This document shows positions 40,747-48,767 of a stretch of DNA of 64,000 bases, in pieces; the stretch's first letter is position 1, and each line of letters starts with the position of its first letter. Where the stretch lies: the NCBI RefSeq assembly GCF_026341035.1, contig NZ_JAPEOQ010000001.1, positions 2,790,001 to 2,854,000 of the forward strand, given 5' to 3'. This stretch comes from Streptomyces sp. NBC_01016 (GTDB taxonomy: Bacteria; Actinomycetota; Actinomycetes; Streptomycetales; Streptomycetaceae). The notes below the pieces were generated by a model, which saw only the letters and a list, made by a program, of their open reading frames with translations, was not told the DNA's origin and ran no database searches. Position numbers and translations under genes: made by a program.

Positions 40747-41675
40747 GCACGACACTCTCCGATGCGCCCCCGGCGGCGCCCACGCCGACGGAAGAACCCC
40801 GCAAGCCCCGCAAGCGCGGCCGACTCGTCCCGTACTGGCTGCTGCTGCCCGGCATCCTCTGGCTGGTCGTCTTCTTCGCGCTGCCGATGGTCTACCAGGC
40901 CTCGACATCGGTGCAGCAAGGGTCACTTGAGGACGGCTTCAAGGTCACCTGGCACTTCGCCACGTACTGGGACGCGCTGTCCGAGTACTGGCCGCAGTTC
41001 CTGCGCTCGGTGCTTTACGCGGGCCTCGCCACGATCCTGTGTCTGCTGCTCGGCTACCCGCTCGCGTATCTCATCGCGTTCCGCGCGGGCCGCTGGCGCA
41101 ACTTCATCATGATCCTGGTGATCGCCCCGTTCTTCACCAGCTTCCTGATCCGTACGCTCGCGTGGAAGACGATCCTCGCCGACGGCGGCCCGGTCGTCGG
41201 CGCGCTCAACTCGCTGCACATTCTCGACGTCACGAGCCTGCTCGGCATGACCGACGGCAGCCGGGTCCTCGCCACACCGCTCGCGGTGGTGTGCGGACTC
41301 ACGTACAACTTCCTGCCGTTCATGATCCTGCCGCTCTACACCTCCCTCGAACGGATCGACGGCCGGCTGCACGAGGCGGCGGGCGACCTGTACGCGCACC
41401 CCTTCACCACCTTCCGCAAGGTGACGTTCCCGCTGTCGATGCCGGGCGTGGTCTCCGGAACGCTGCTGACCTTCATCCCGGCGACCGGCGACTACGTGAA
41501 CGCGGACCTGCTCGGCTCCACCGACACCCGCATGATCGGAAACGTCATCCAGACGCAGTTCCTGCGGATTCTCGACTATCCGACGGCGGCGGCGCTCTCC
41601 TTCATCCTCATGGCGGCCATTCTCTTCATGGTCACCTTCTACATCCGTCGTTCCGGGACGGAGGACCTCGTCTGA
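40743..41675 (+). CDS. potB: Polyamine ABC transporter permease PotB
   Basis: A 310-residue permease. After a Pro/Glu/Lys N terminus, six TM helices are visible, starting YWLLLPGILWLVVFFALPMV. The EAA coupling loop is RLHEAAGDLYAHPFTTFRKV. It is coupled to potA by an ATGA overlap and to potC by a one-base TGATG overlap. Confidence 0.95.
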   Translation: MSTTLSDAPPAAPTPTEEPRKPRKRGRLVPYWLLLPGILWLVVFFALPMVYQASTSVQQGSLEDGFKVTWHFATYWDALSEYWPQFLRSVLYAGLATILCLLLGYPLAYLIAFRAGRWRNFIMILVIAPFFTSFLIRTLAWKTILADGGPVVGALNSLHILDVTSLLGMTDGSRVLATPLAVVCGLTYNFLPFMILPLYTSLERIDGRLHEAAGDLYAHPFTTFRKVTFPLSMPGVVSGTLLTFIPATGDYVNADLLGSTDTRMIGNVIQTQFLRILDYPTAAALSFILMAAILFMVTFYIRRSGTEDLV

Positions 41676-42475
41676 TGTCGATGCTGATGCGCTGGCTGCG
41701 AAAGAATCTCGTGGTGATAGCGGGCCTCATAACGCTCGGCTATCTACTGCTTCCGAATCTCGTCGTCACGGTCTTCTCCTTCAACAAACCGAAGGGCCGC
41801 TTCAATTACGAATGGCAGGCGTTCTCGACGGACGCCTGGAAGAACCCGTGCGGCGTCGCCGACATGTGCGGCTCGCTCTCGCTGAGCCTCCAGATCGCGT
41901 TCTGGGCCACGATCGGCGCGACGGCCCTCGGCACGATGATCGCCTTCGCGCTCGTCCGCTACCGGTTCAGGGCGCGCGGCGCGATCAACTCGCTGATCTT
42001 CCTGCCGATGGCGATGCCGGAGGTCGTGATGGCGGCCTCGCTGCTCACGCTCTTCCTCAACATGGGCGCCCAGCTGGGCTTCTGGACGATCCTGATCGCC
42101 CACATCATGTTCTGCCTCAGCTTCGTGGTGACGGCGGTGAAGGCGCGCGTGATGTCGATGGACCCGCGCCTGGAGCAGGCGGCGCAGGACCTGTACGCGG
42201 GTCCGGTGCAGACGTTCCTGCGCGTGACGCTGCCGATCGCGGCGCCCGGCATCGCGGCGGGCGCGCTGCTCGCCTTCGCGCTGTCCTTCGACGATTTCAT
42301 CATCACCAATTTCAACGCGGGCTCGACCGTCACGTTCCCCATGTTCGTCTGGGGCTCGGCGCAGCGCGGAACGCCCGTTCAGATCAATGTCATCGGTACG
42401 GCCATGTTCCTGGTCGCCGTACTGTGTGTGCTGGCTGCAATGACCATCGGTAAGCGCAAGAACAAAACTGCCTGA
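41675..42475 (+). CDS. potC: Polyamine ABC transporter permease PotC
   Basis: A 266-residue permease with six TM helices, the first being LVVIAGLITLGYLLLPNLVV. The EAA-type loop is RLEQAAQDLYAGPVQTFLRV. SFDDFIITNFNAGSTVTFPM near residue 205 is characteristic of PotC. The ATG at 41675 is adopted because it shares the A of the potB TGA stop. Confidence 0.93.
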   Translation: MSMLMRWLRKNLVVIAGLITLGYLLLPNLVVTVFSFNKPKGRFNYEWQAFSTDAWKNPCGVADMCGSLSLSLQIAFWATIGATALGTMIAFALVRYRFRARGAINSLIFLPMAMPEVVMAASLLTLFLNMGAQLGFWTILIAHIMFCLSFVVTAVKARVMSMDPRLEQAAQDLYAGPVQTFLRVTLPIAAPGIAAGALLAFALSFDDFIITNFNAGSTVTFPMFVWGSAQRGTPVQINVIGTAMFLVAVLCVLAAMTIGKRKNKTA

Positions 42476-42505
42476 TCTACTCGTATTTCTGAGGGAGTTG
42501 GAATC

Positions 42506-43924
42506 ATGGCCGCACGCGCCATGAATCGCTGGACGAATTCACTCGCCGACGCCAAGCCGGTCGCCTACTGGCTCGACGACCCCGGCAGGCCCGAGGCCCG
42601 CCCGGCCCTGACCGGCGACGAGCACTGCGACCTCCTGGTCGTCGGCGGCGGCTACAGCGGACTGTGGACCGCGCTGCTCGCCAAAGAGCGCGACCCGGGC
42701 CGTGACGTGGTCCTCGTCGAGGGCCGCGAGATCGGCTGGGCCGCCTCCGGGCGCAACGGTGGATTCTGTGCCGCCTCCCTCACGCACGGCACGGCCAACG
42801 GGCTGGCCCGCTGGCCGAAGGAGATCAAGAAGCTGGAGGAGCTGGGCGCCGCCAACCTCGACGCCATCGAGGCGGCGGTGGCCCGCTACTCCATCGACTG
42901 CGACTTCGAGCGCACCGGCGAGCTGGACGTGGCGACGCAGCCCCACCAGGTCGACGAACTGCGCGAGTTCCACGCGGAGTTGACCGATGCCGGTCTCGCG
43001 GACGGCATCGAGCTCCTCGACGCGGACGAGACCCGCGAACAGGTCGCGTCGCCCACCTTCCTCGGCTCGATGTACGACCGGCACGGCGTCGCCATGCTCC
43101 ACCCGGCGAAGCTGGCGTGGGGCCTCAAGCGGGCCTGCCTCGACCTCGGCGTCCGCATCCACGAGAACACGCCGGCCACGGAGTTGGCCTCGAACGGCGC
43201 CGGGGTCGCGGTCCGCACCCCGTACGGACGGGTCTTCGCCCGGCACGCCGCACTCGCCACGAACGTCTTCCCGTCCCTGGTGAAGCGCACGCGTGCGTAC
43301 ACCGTCCCGGTCTACGACTACGCGCTGATGACGGAGCCGCTGAGCGCGGACCAGCTGGCGGCGGTCGGCTGGAAGAACCGCCAGGGCCTCGGCGACTCCG
43401 CCAACCAGTTCCACTACTTCCGGCTCTCGGCCGACAACCGGATCCTGTGGGGCGGCTACGACGCGATCTACCCGTACGGCGGCCGGGTGCGGGCCGAGCA
43501 CGACCACCGCCCGGAGACGTACGCGAAGCTGGCGGGCCACTTCTTCGCGTGCTTCCCACAGTTGGAGGGCCTGCGCTTCACGCACGCCTGGGGCGGCGCG
43601 ATCGACACCTGCACCCGCTTCTCGGCGTTCTTCGGCACGGCGCACGCGGGGCGGGTGGCGTACGCCGCCGGGTACACGGGCCTCGGCGTGGGCGCGACGC
43701 GGTTCGGCGCGGACGTGATGCTGGACCTGCTCTCGGGTGAGCGCACGGACCGTACGGAGCTGGAAATGGTGCGCAAGAAGCCGCTCCCGTTCCCGCCCGA
43801 GCCGTTCGCGTCCACGGGCATCGCGCTCACCAAGTGGTCCCTCGCACGCGCCGACGAGAACGGCGGCCGCCGCAATCTGTGGCTGAAGGCGATGGACACG
43901 GTGGGCCTCGGCTTCGACAGCTGA
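42506..43924 (+). CDS. puuB: FAD-dependent oxidoreductase, PuuB-like
   Basis: A 472-residue DAO-family flavoprotein, probably gamma-glutamylputrescine oxidase or a related amine oxidase that yields the aldehyde for the enzyme at 36635. The dinucleotide fold is CDLLVVGGGYSGLWTALLAK near residue 40, followed by REIGWAASGRNGGFCAASLT, where the flavin site of this family lies. The C-terminal HAWGGAIDTCTRFSAFFG and AAGYTGLGVGATRFGADVML are also typical. It is the last gene of the polyamine run. No gamma-glutamylputrescine synthetase is seen in this window. Confidence 0.88.
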   Translation: MAARAMNRWTNSLADAKPVAYWLDDPGRPEARPALTGDEHCDLLVVGGGYSGLWTALLAKERDPGRDVVLVEGREIGWAASGRNGGFCAASLTHGTANGLARWPKEIKKLEELGAANLDAIEAAVARYSIDCDFERTGELDVATQPHQVDELREFHAELTDAGLADGIELLDADETREQVASPTFLGSMYDRHGVAMLHPAKLAWGLKRACLDLGVRIHENTPATELASNGAGVAVRTPYGRVFARHAALATNVFPSLVKRTRAYTVPVYDYALMTEPLSADQLAAVGWKNRQGLGDSANQFHYFRLSADNRILWGGYDAIYPYGGRVRAEHDHRPETYAKLAGHFFACFPQLEGLRFTHAWGGAIDTCTRFSAFFGTAHAGRVAYAAGYTGLGVGATRFGADVMLDLLSGERTDRTELEMVRKKPLPFPPEPFASTGIALTKWSLARADENGGRRNLWLKAMDTVGLGFDS

Positions 43925-43927
43925 GCG

Positions 43928-44293
43928 CTACGCCGACGTCGGCGTGCCCTGATGGAAGTACATCCGCCACCCGGCCTCCGGGTGGCGGCGCCACAGGGAG
44001 CTGCGGTTCACCCGACGCTCGCCGTCGTCCGTTCTGAACGTGAGGTGCACGACGCCGGGGGCGAGGAGCGTCCCCGCCATCCCCGTGACCCGGACCGGCG
44101 GGCCGGGATCCGCGGCCCCGGTCACCGCCAGGATCGACTCCCGCCCCCAGCGCCGTCCGGACGCGCCGAACTCGAAGAATTCCGGGTCGAGCAGCGCCAG
44201 TACGAGCTCGTCATGCGCGCGTACGTCCGGTTCCAGCAGCCGCAGCTCCCTGTCGATCGCCGCCTGCACCTGCGTCTTCTCGTCCTCTTCCAT
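43928..44293 (-). CDS. NTF2-like (DUF4440) protein
   Basis: A 121-residue NTF2-like fold protein from the ATG at 44293 (MEEDEKTQVQAAIDRELRLL). It contains VRAHDELVLALLDPEFFEFG, GRESILAVTGA and a C-terminal NRSSLWRRHPEAGWRMYFHQ. Proteins of this type have a small hydrophobic pocket and varied, mostly unknown roles. It converges on the PuuB-like gene with three bases between the stops. Confidence 0.75.
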   Translation of the reverse strand: MEEDEKTQVQAAIDRELRLLEPDVRAHDELVLALLDPEFFEFGASGRRWGRESILAVTGAADPGPPVRVTGMAGTLLAPGVVHLTFRTDDGERRVNRSSLWRRHPEAGWRMYFHQGTPTSA

Positions 44294-44460
44294 GGCCCGA
44301 GAGTACGGGTGCGCCTGCTGGGGATCACCCGGCGTACGCCCTGGTCGTACGCGGCTCCGAAAATTCACTACCTCCAGGTAACCGAAGTCGCGTAATGCTC
44401 GGGCCACTTCCTCCTCTCGTTCGTGACGATCAGCGTCGATGTGAACGAGGAGGCCTCTTC

Positions 44461-44919
44461 ATGACTGGCTCGGGCGACAAGGCCGCCGTCGAGTGGCTGG
44501 TGTCCGTGGCACCGGATCCGGACGCCTGCCGCTGGGAGTGGGAACGCAATCCGCACGGGGTGGCGCTGCTGCCCGCGGGCGAGCGGTGGGACGTGCTGAT
44601 CCTGCCGGGGGAGCTGGGTTATCCGACGCTCGACGTGCTGCGCCGGGTGATCGACAGGCCGGGCCCCGTGCTCGCGGACTTCGGCGCCGCCCGCATGGGC
44701 TTCTTCGTACCCGCGGGCACGGCCGCCCGGTGGCTCGGCACCGGGGTGCGCGCGGTGGGGAGCGGCAGCTGGATCGTGGTGCCCTACCCCGGCCGGCTCG
44801 CGGGCGGCGTGCGCTGGCTGGTGCCGCCGGACGGCTCGGGCACGCTCACGGACCCGGCGCTCCTGGAACTGGCGATGCACGAGGCGGCGGCCCAACTGGC
44901 AAGGGGCACAGGGGAGTAG
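44461..44919 (+). CDS. Conserved hypothetical protein
   Basis: A 152-residue soluble protein. Visible segments are CRWEWERNPHGVALLPAGER, WDVLILPGELGYPTLDVLRR, GPVLADFGAARMGFFVPAGT and SWIVVPYPGRLAGGVRWLVP. The pattern of short strands with VLADFG and FFVPAGTA loosely recalls the N-terminal part of bifunctional primase/polymerase-like proteins of actinomycetes, but I see no catalytic acidic cluster that settles it. Monocistronic, upstream of the chitinase control region. Confidence 0.6.
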   Translation: MTGSGDKAAVEWLVSVAPDPDACRWEWERNPHGVALLPAGERWDVLILPGELGYPTLDVLRRVIDRPGPVLADFGAARMGFFVPAGTAARWLGTGVRAVGSGSWIVVPYPGRLAGGVRWLVPPDGSGTLTDPALLELAMHEAAAQLARGTGE

Positions 44920-44956
44920 TGGTGGGAGTGCTGGGAGATCCGCGGATCCCCGACCC

Positions 44957-44984
44957 TTGACAACTCAATTGGTCTGGACCAAAT
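44957..44984 (+). promoter_or_regulatory. Chitinase promoter with DasR-type dre operator
   Basis: TTGACA at 44957-44962 is a consensus -35 box. ATTGGTCTGGACCAAAT (44968-44984) covers the spacer and -10 area and closely matches the DasR-responsive element consensus built on TGGTCTAGACCA. The 50-base leader ends at the chitinase ATG. GlcNAc-derived signals should relieve repression. Confidence 0.8.
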
Positions 44985-45033
44985 TGGGCGCGCTCCACCG
45001 TGCTCGTTTCCCCCACCACGCCCGGAGGCAGCC

Positions 45034-46182
45034 ATGTCCCGCTCCAGACCCCGCAGGTCCCGTAAATCCCGTGGATTCCGCAGGCTCTTGACGAGCCTCG
45101 CGGCCGCCGCGCTCGCCGCGACCGGCCTCACCGCCTTGTCCACCACCGCACGTGCCGCCGATGCCGACCTCCCGGCGCACGCCCTCGTCGGCTACCTCCA
45201 CGCGAGCTTCGCCAACGGCGCCGGATACACCCGCCTCGCCGACGTCCCCGACAGCTGGGACGTCATCGACCTCGCCTTCGGCGAACCCACGTCGACGACC
45301 TCCGGAGACATCCGCTTCGACCGCTGTCCGGCCACGGAATGTCCGGGCGTCGAGTCGGACGCCGAGTTCAAGGCCGCGATCAAGGCCAAGCAGGCGGCGG
45401 GCAAGAAGGTCCTTATCTCGATCGGCGGTCAGAACGGCCAGGTCCAACTCACCACGGCCGCCGCCCGCGACACCTTCGTCACGTCCGTCTCGAAGATCAT
45501 CGACGAGTACGGTCTCGACGGCCTCGACATCGACTTCGAGGGCCACTCCCTCTCCCTGGACGCCGACGACACCGACTTCAAGACCCCGAAGACCCCGGTG
45601 ATCGTGAACCTGATCTCGGCGGTGAAGTCCCTGAAGGCCAAGTACGGCGACAAGTTCACGCTGACCATGGCCCCGGAGACGTTCTTCGTCCAGCTCGGCT
45701 ACCAGTACTACGGCACCGGCAAATGGGGCGGTCAGGACCCGCGCGCGGGGGCGTACCTCCCGGTCATCCACGCCCTGCGCGACGACCTGACGCTCCTCCA
45801 CGTCCAGGACTACAACTCCGGCCCGATCATGGGCCTCGACAACCAGTACCACTCCATGGGCGGCGCCGACTTCCACATCGCCGTGACCGACATGCTGCTC
45901 ACCGGCTTCCCGGTCGCGGGTGACGCGGCCAACGTCTTCCCGCCGCTGCGCCCCGACCAGGTCGCGATCGGCATGCCGGCGTCCACCCAGGCGGGCAACG
46001 GCTATGTGTCCCCGGCCGAGACGAACAAGGCCCTCGACTGCCTCACCAAGAAGACCGACTGCGGCTCGTACGCGCCCCATGGGACCTGGCCGGACCTGCG
46101 CGGACTGATGACGTGGTCGATCAACTGGGACCGCTTCGGCAACTGGGAGTTCCAGAAGAACTTCGACGGCTACTTCGGCTGA
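45034..46182 (+). CDS. Secreted GH18 chitinase
   Basis: A 382-residue family 18 chitinase. A basic, Tat-like or Sec signal peptide (residues 1-42) ends TTARAADA. The substrate-assisted catalytic motif is DGLDIDFE (162-169), with Glu169 as the acid, and the SxGG motif is LISIGGQNG (127-135). The C-terminal GLMTWSINWDRFGNWEFQKN provides the conserved Trp. No carbohydrate-binding module is fused. Expression should be induced by chitin degradation products via the dre site upstream. Its last 62 bases overlap the opposite-strand PAP2 gene. Confidence 0.95.
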   Translation: MSRSRPRRSRKSRGFRRLLTSLAAAALAATGLTALSTTARAADADLPAHALVGYLHASFANGAGYTRLADVPDSWDVIDLAFGEPTSTTSGDIRFDRCPATECPGVESDAEFKAAIKAKQAAGKKVLISIGGQNGQVQLTTAAARDTFVTSVSKIIDEYGLDGLDIDFEGHSLSLDADDTDFKTPKTPVIVNLISAVKSLKAKYGDKFTLTMAPETFFVQLGYQYYGTGKWGGQDPRAGAYLPVIHALRDDLTLLHVQDYNSGPIMGLDNQYHSMGGADFHIAVTDMLLTGFPVAGDAANVFPPLRPDQVAIGMPASTQAGNGYVSPAETNKALDCLTKKTDCGSYAPHGTWPDLRGLMTWSINWDRFGNWEFQKNFDGYFG

Positions 46183-46945
46183 CCGCATACGCCGCCGCGC
46201 ACAGCAGCACCACTGACAGACACCAACTGCCGACCACATCGGCCGGCCAGTGATACCCCTGCCGTACGAGTCCCAGGCCTACGGCCGCGTTCAACACGAC
46301 GCAGCCGTAGGCCAGTCGGCGTGAACGGAGCAGCAGCACGCACAGTCCGTACGCGACCGCGGCCGTCGCCGTGTGGCCCGACGGGTAGAAGCCCGTCTCC
46401 GGTGCCATGGGCGGCGGTCCCGGGCGGGCGATGAGCGACTGGAGCGGGCTCACCAGGGCGGGGACCAGGGCCATCGTCACGACCGCGGCGAGCACGGGGA
46501 ACCAGGTCCGGATGCGCCAGGTGACGTACGCGAGGGTGACGGCGAGGACCGGGAGCGCGACGCTCATGTTGCCGAGGTCGGCGAAGAACTCCGCGGGGGC
46601 GGAAGGGATCGCGCTCGTGCGGATCGCGTTGCCGAGGCGCTCGTCGTACGTGACCAGGGGGCCGTCGGATGCGACCTGCCAGGTGACTGCGGCGAAGAGA
46701 AGCGCCGCGAAGAGGGGGAGAAAAATGGTCGGCCGGTTCGGAACAGGGGGGGTAGTTCCGAACCGGCCGAACTGGCCGGCGTATCGCGCGCCCCGGGGGG
46801 TTTGGGGCGAGCGACCGTCCGACCGGTGAGGAGTTCCGGAGCCGGAAGCTCCGGGTGTGTGCGCGAGGGCACGACCAGGGCGAAGCTGGGGAGGCCTCGA
46901 CCCGGGTTCGCCCGCAGTCGCCTGCGAGCGAGGTGTTTCTCTCAT
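46121..46945 (-). CDS. PAP2-family membrane phosphatase
   Basis: A ~274-residue PAP2 phosphatase. Motifs are SLIARPGPPPMAPETGFYPSGHT (with PSGH) and LVRQGYHWPADVVGSW (with the HxxxD pair). Five or six TM helices are visible, such as TIFLPLFAALLFAAVTWQVA and WCLSVVLLCAAAYAVS. The lysine of the first canonical motif appears to be missing; only RPG remains. The start at 46945 leaves a ~70-residue hydrophilic N terminus, so the true start may differ. The last ~20 codons are antisense to the chitinase 3' end. The substrate could be a lipid phosphate such as undecaprenyl pyrophosphate. Confidence 0.82.
   Translation of the reverse strand: MRETPRSQATAGEPGSRPPQLRPGRALAHTPGASGSGTPHRSDGRSPQTPRGARYAGQFGRFGTTPPVPNRPTIFLPLFAALLFAAVTWQVASDGPLVTYDERLGNAIRTSAIPSAPAEFFADLGNMSVALPVLAVTLAYVTWRIRTWFPVLAAVVTMALVPALVSPLQSLIARPGPPPMAPETGFYPSGHTATAAVAYGLCVLLLRSRRLAYGCVVLNAAVGLGLVRQGYHWPADVVGSWCLSVVLLCAAAYAVSRSSRRSSSGTPSCRSGPS
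46731..46768. repeat. 13-bp perfect inverted repeat in 5' part of PAP2 gene
   Basis: GGCCGGTTCGGAA (46731-46743) and TTCCGAACCGGCC (46756-46768) are exact complements around a 12-base G-rich loop. It falls in the poorly conserved N-terminal region of the PAP2 frame, before the first TM helix. It might be an operator if translation begins later than assumed. Confidence 0.6.
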
Positions 46946-47125
46946 CTGCAGAAACCGTACGGCAGGGGCTGAGGGTGCGACAGCCGGTTGGGCAACATCC
47001 CATCGGCCTCGCACACCTTCTTCACACGGCCCGACCGTCGTCGCAGGTCACGGAATCGTCGCGGCATACGCCATCACGATCGGGGCGTGTGGCTCCTGTT
47101 ACCGGAGCGGCGTCCTGGGAGCTCC

Positions 47126-48460
47126 TCAGAGCGCCGCGAACGCGTTTTCGATGATGTCGAGGCCCTCGTTCAGGAGGTCCTGGCCGATGACGAGCGGCGG
47201 CAGGAAGCGCAGCACGTTGCCGTAGGTGCCACAGGTGAGGACGAGCAGGCCCTCGGCGTGGCAGGCCTTGGCGAGGGCGGCGGTGGCCTCCGGGGCCGGC
47301 TCCTTGGTGGCCGGGTCCTTGACCAGCTCGACGGCGATCATGCCGCCGCGGCCGCGGATGTCGCCGATGACAGGGAACTTCTCCTGCATCGCCGACAGGC
47401 GCGACTTCATCGTCGTCTCGATCTCCTTCGCCTTGGCGTTGAGGTCGAGCTCCTTCATCGTCTCGATGGCGCCGAGCGCACCGGCGCAGGCCACCGGGTT
47501 GCCGCCGTAGGTGCCGCCGAGGCCGCCCGCGTGCGCGGCGTCCATGATCTCGGCCTTGCCGGTCACGGCGGCGAGCGGGAGGCCGCCCGCGATGCCCTTG
47601 GCGGTCGTGATCAGGTCCGGGACGATGCCCTCGTTCTCGCACGCGAACCACTGGCCCGTGCGGCAGAAGCCGGACTGGATCTCGTCCGCGACGAAGACGA
47701 TGCCGTTGTCGGCGGCGAACTGGCGGATCGCCGGGAGGAAGCCCTTGGCCGGCTCGATGAAGCCGCCCTCGCCGAGCACCGGCTCGATGATGATCGCGGC
47801 GACGTTGTCCGCGCCGATCTGCTTGGTGATCTGGTCGATCGCCTGGGCGGAGGCCTCGGCGCCCGCGTTCTCCTCGCCGGTCGGCCAGCGGTAGCCGTAG
47901 GCCACCGGGACGCGGTAGACCTCGGGCGCGAACGGGCCGAAGCCGTTCTTGTACGGCATGTTCTTCGAGGTCAGCGCCATCGTCAGGTTCGTACGGCCGT
48001 GGTAGCCGTGGTCGAAGACGACGACCGCCTGGCGCTTGGTGTAGGCGCGGGCGATCTTGACGGCGTTCTCGACGGCCTCGGCGCCGGAGTTGAAGAGGGC
48101 CGACTTCTTCTCGTGGTCGCCCGGCGTCAGCTCGGCGAGCGCCTCGGCGACCGCGACGTAGCTCTCGTACGGCGTGACCATGAAGCAGGTGTGGGTGAAG
48201 TCCTGCAGCTGGGCGGAGGCGCGGCGGACCACGGCCTCGGCGGAGGCGCCGACGGAGGTCACGGCGATACCGGAACCGAAGTCGATGAGGCGGTTGCCGT
48301 CGACGTCCTCGATGATGCCGCGGTCGACCTTGGCGGTGAACACCGGCAGCGTGGAGCCCACGCCTGCGGCGACGACCGCGGTGCGGCGGGCCTGCAGCTC
48401 CTGCGACTTCGGGCCGGGGATGGCGGTGACGACGCGGCGCTCCTGCGGGATGTCGCTCAT
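47126..48460 (-). CDS. gabT: 4-aminobutyrate (GABA) aminotransferase
   Basis: A 444-residue class III aminotransferase that converts GABA and 2-oxoglutarate to succinic semialdehyde and glutamate. The PLP lysine lies in DLITTAKGIAGGLPLAAVTG, and FNSGAEAVENAVKIARAYTK and FVADEIQSGFCRTGQWFACE are diagnostic of GabT. The length is normal and the ATG at 48460 gives MSDIPQERRV. It completes the polyamine-to-GABA pathway. The divergent ATPase and PucR genes follow. TTCCGTCGCG in its leader (near 48494) resembles one of the sites before the polyamine cluster. Confidence 0.93.
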   Translation of the reverse strand: MSDIPQERRVVTAIPGPKSQELQARRTAVVAAGVGSTLPVFTAKVDRGIIEDVDGNRLIDFGSGIAVTSVGASAEAVVRRASAQLQDFTHTCFMVTPYESYVAVAEALAELTPGDHEKKSALFNSGAEAVENAVKIARAYTKRQAVVVFDHGYHGRTNLTMALTSKNMPYKNGFGPFAPEVYRVPVAYGYRWPTGEENAGAEASAQAIDQITKQIGADNVAAIIIEPVLGEGGFIEPAKGFLPAIRQFAADNGIVFVADEIQSGFCRTGQWFACENEGIVPDLITTAKGIAGGLPLAAVTGKAEIMDAAHAGGLGGTYGGNPVACAGALGAIETMKELDLNAKAKEIETTMKSRLSAMQEKFPVIGDIRGRGGMIAVELVKDPATKEPAPEATAALAKACHAEGLLVLTCGTYGNVLRFLPPLVIGQDLLNEGLDIIENAFAAL

Positions 48461-48767
48461 GCGGGGCTCCTGGTTCTGGAATCCGGTCCCGGGTTCCGTC
48501 GCGACGTCGCCGGGGCTGCTTTCGGGGGGTTTCTCGCAGGTTAGGGGCGGGGGAGCGGGGTGGTCATGCTCCATCCGGGCGGGGTCGGTGGTGCCCGTTG
48601 TCCGTCTTGGACAGGTGTGGATCCGGTGGGGTCTCCGGACGGGACGGGTGCGCGCGCCGCGACGGGCCCGGCCCATGGGGCGCGTATGCGGTGAACTCCC
48701 CTGGTACGGGCATTAGATTGAGGCGCGATCGACGCACACGGCACAGGGCAGCTCAGGGGGCTAGGCC
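48461..48767. other. 307-base divergent spacer between gabT and ATPase gene
   Basis: No gene. It should hold the gabT promoter (minus) and the promoter of the membrane ATPase (plus). A TAGATT box at about 48713-48718 is the only clear -10-like sequence for the latter. There is no convincing palindrome apart from short GC-rich matches. Confidence 0.4.
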
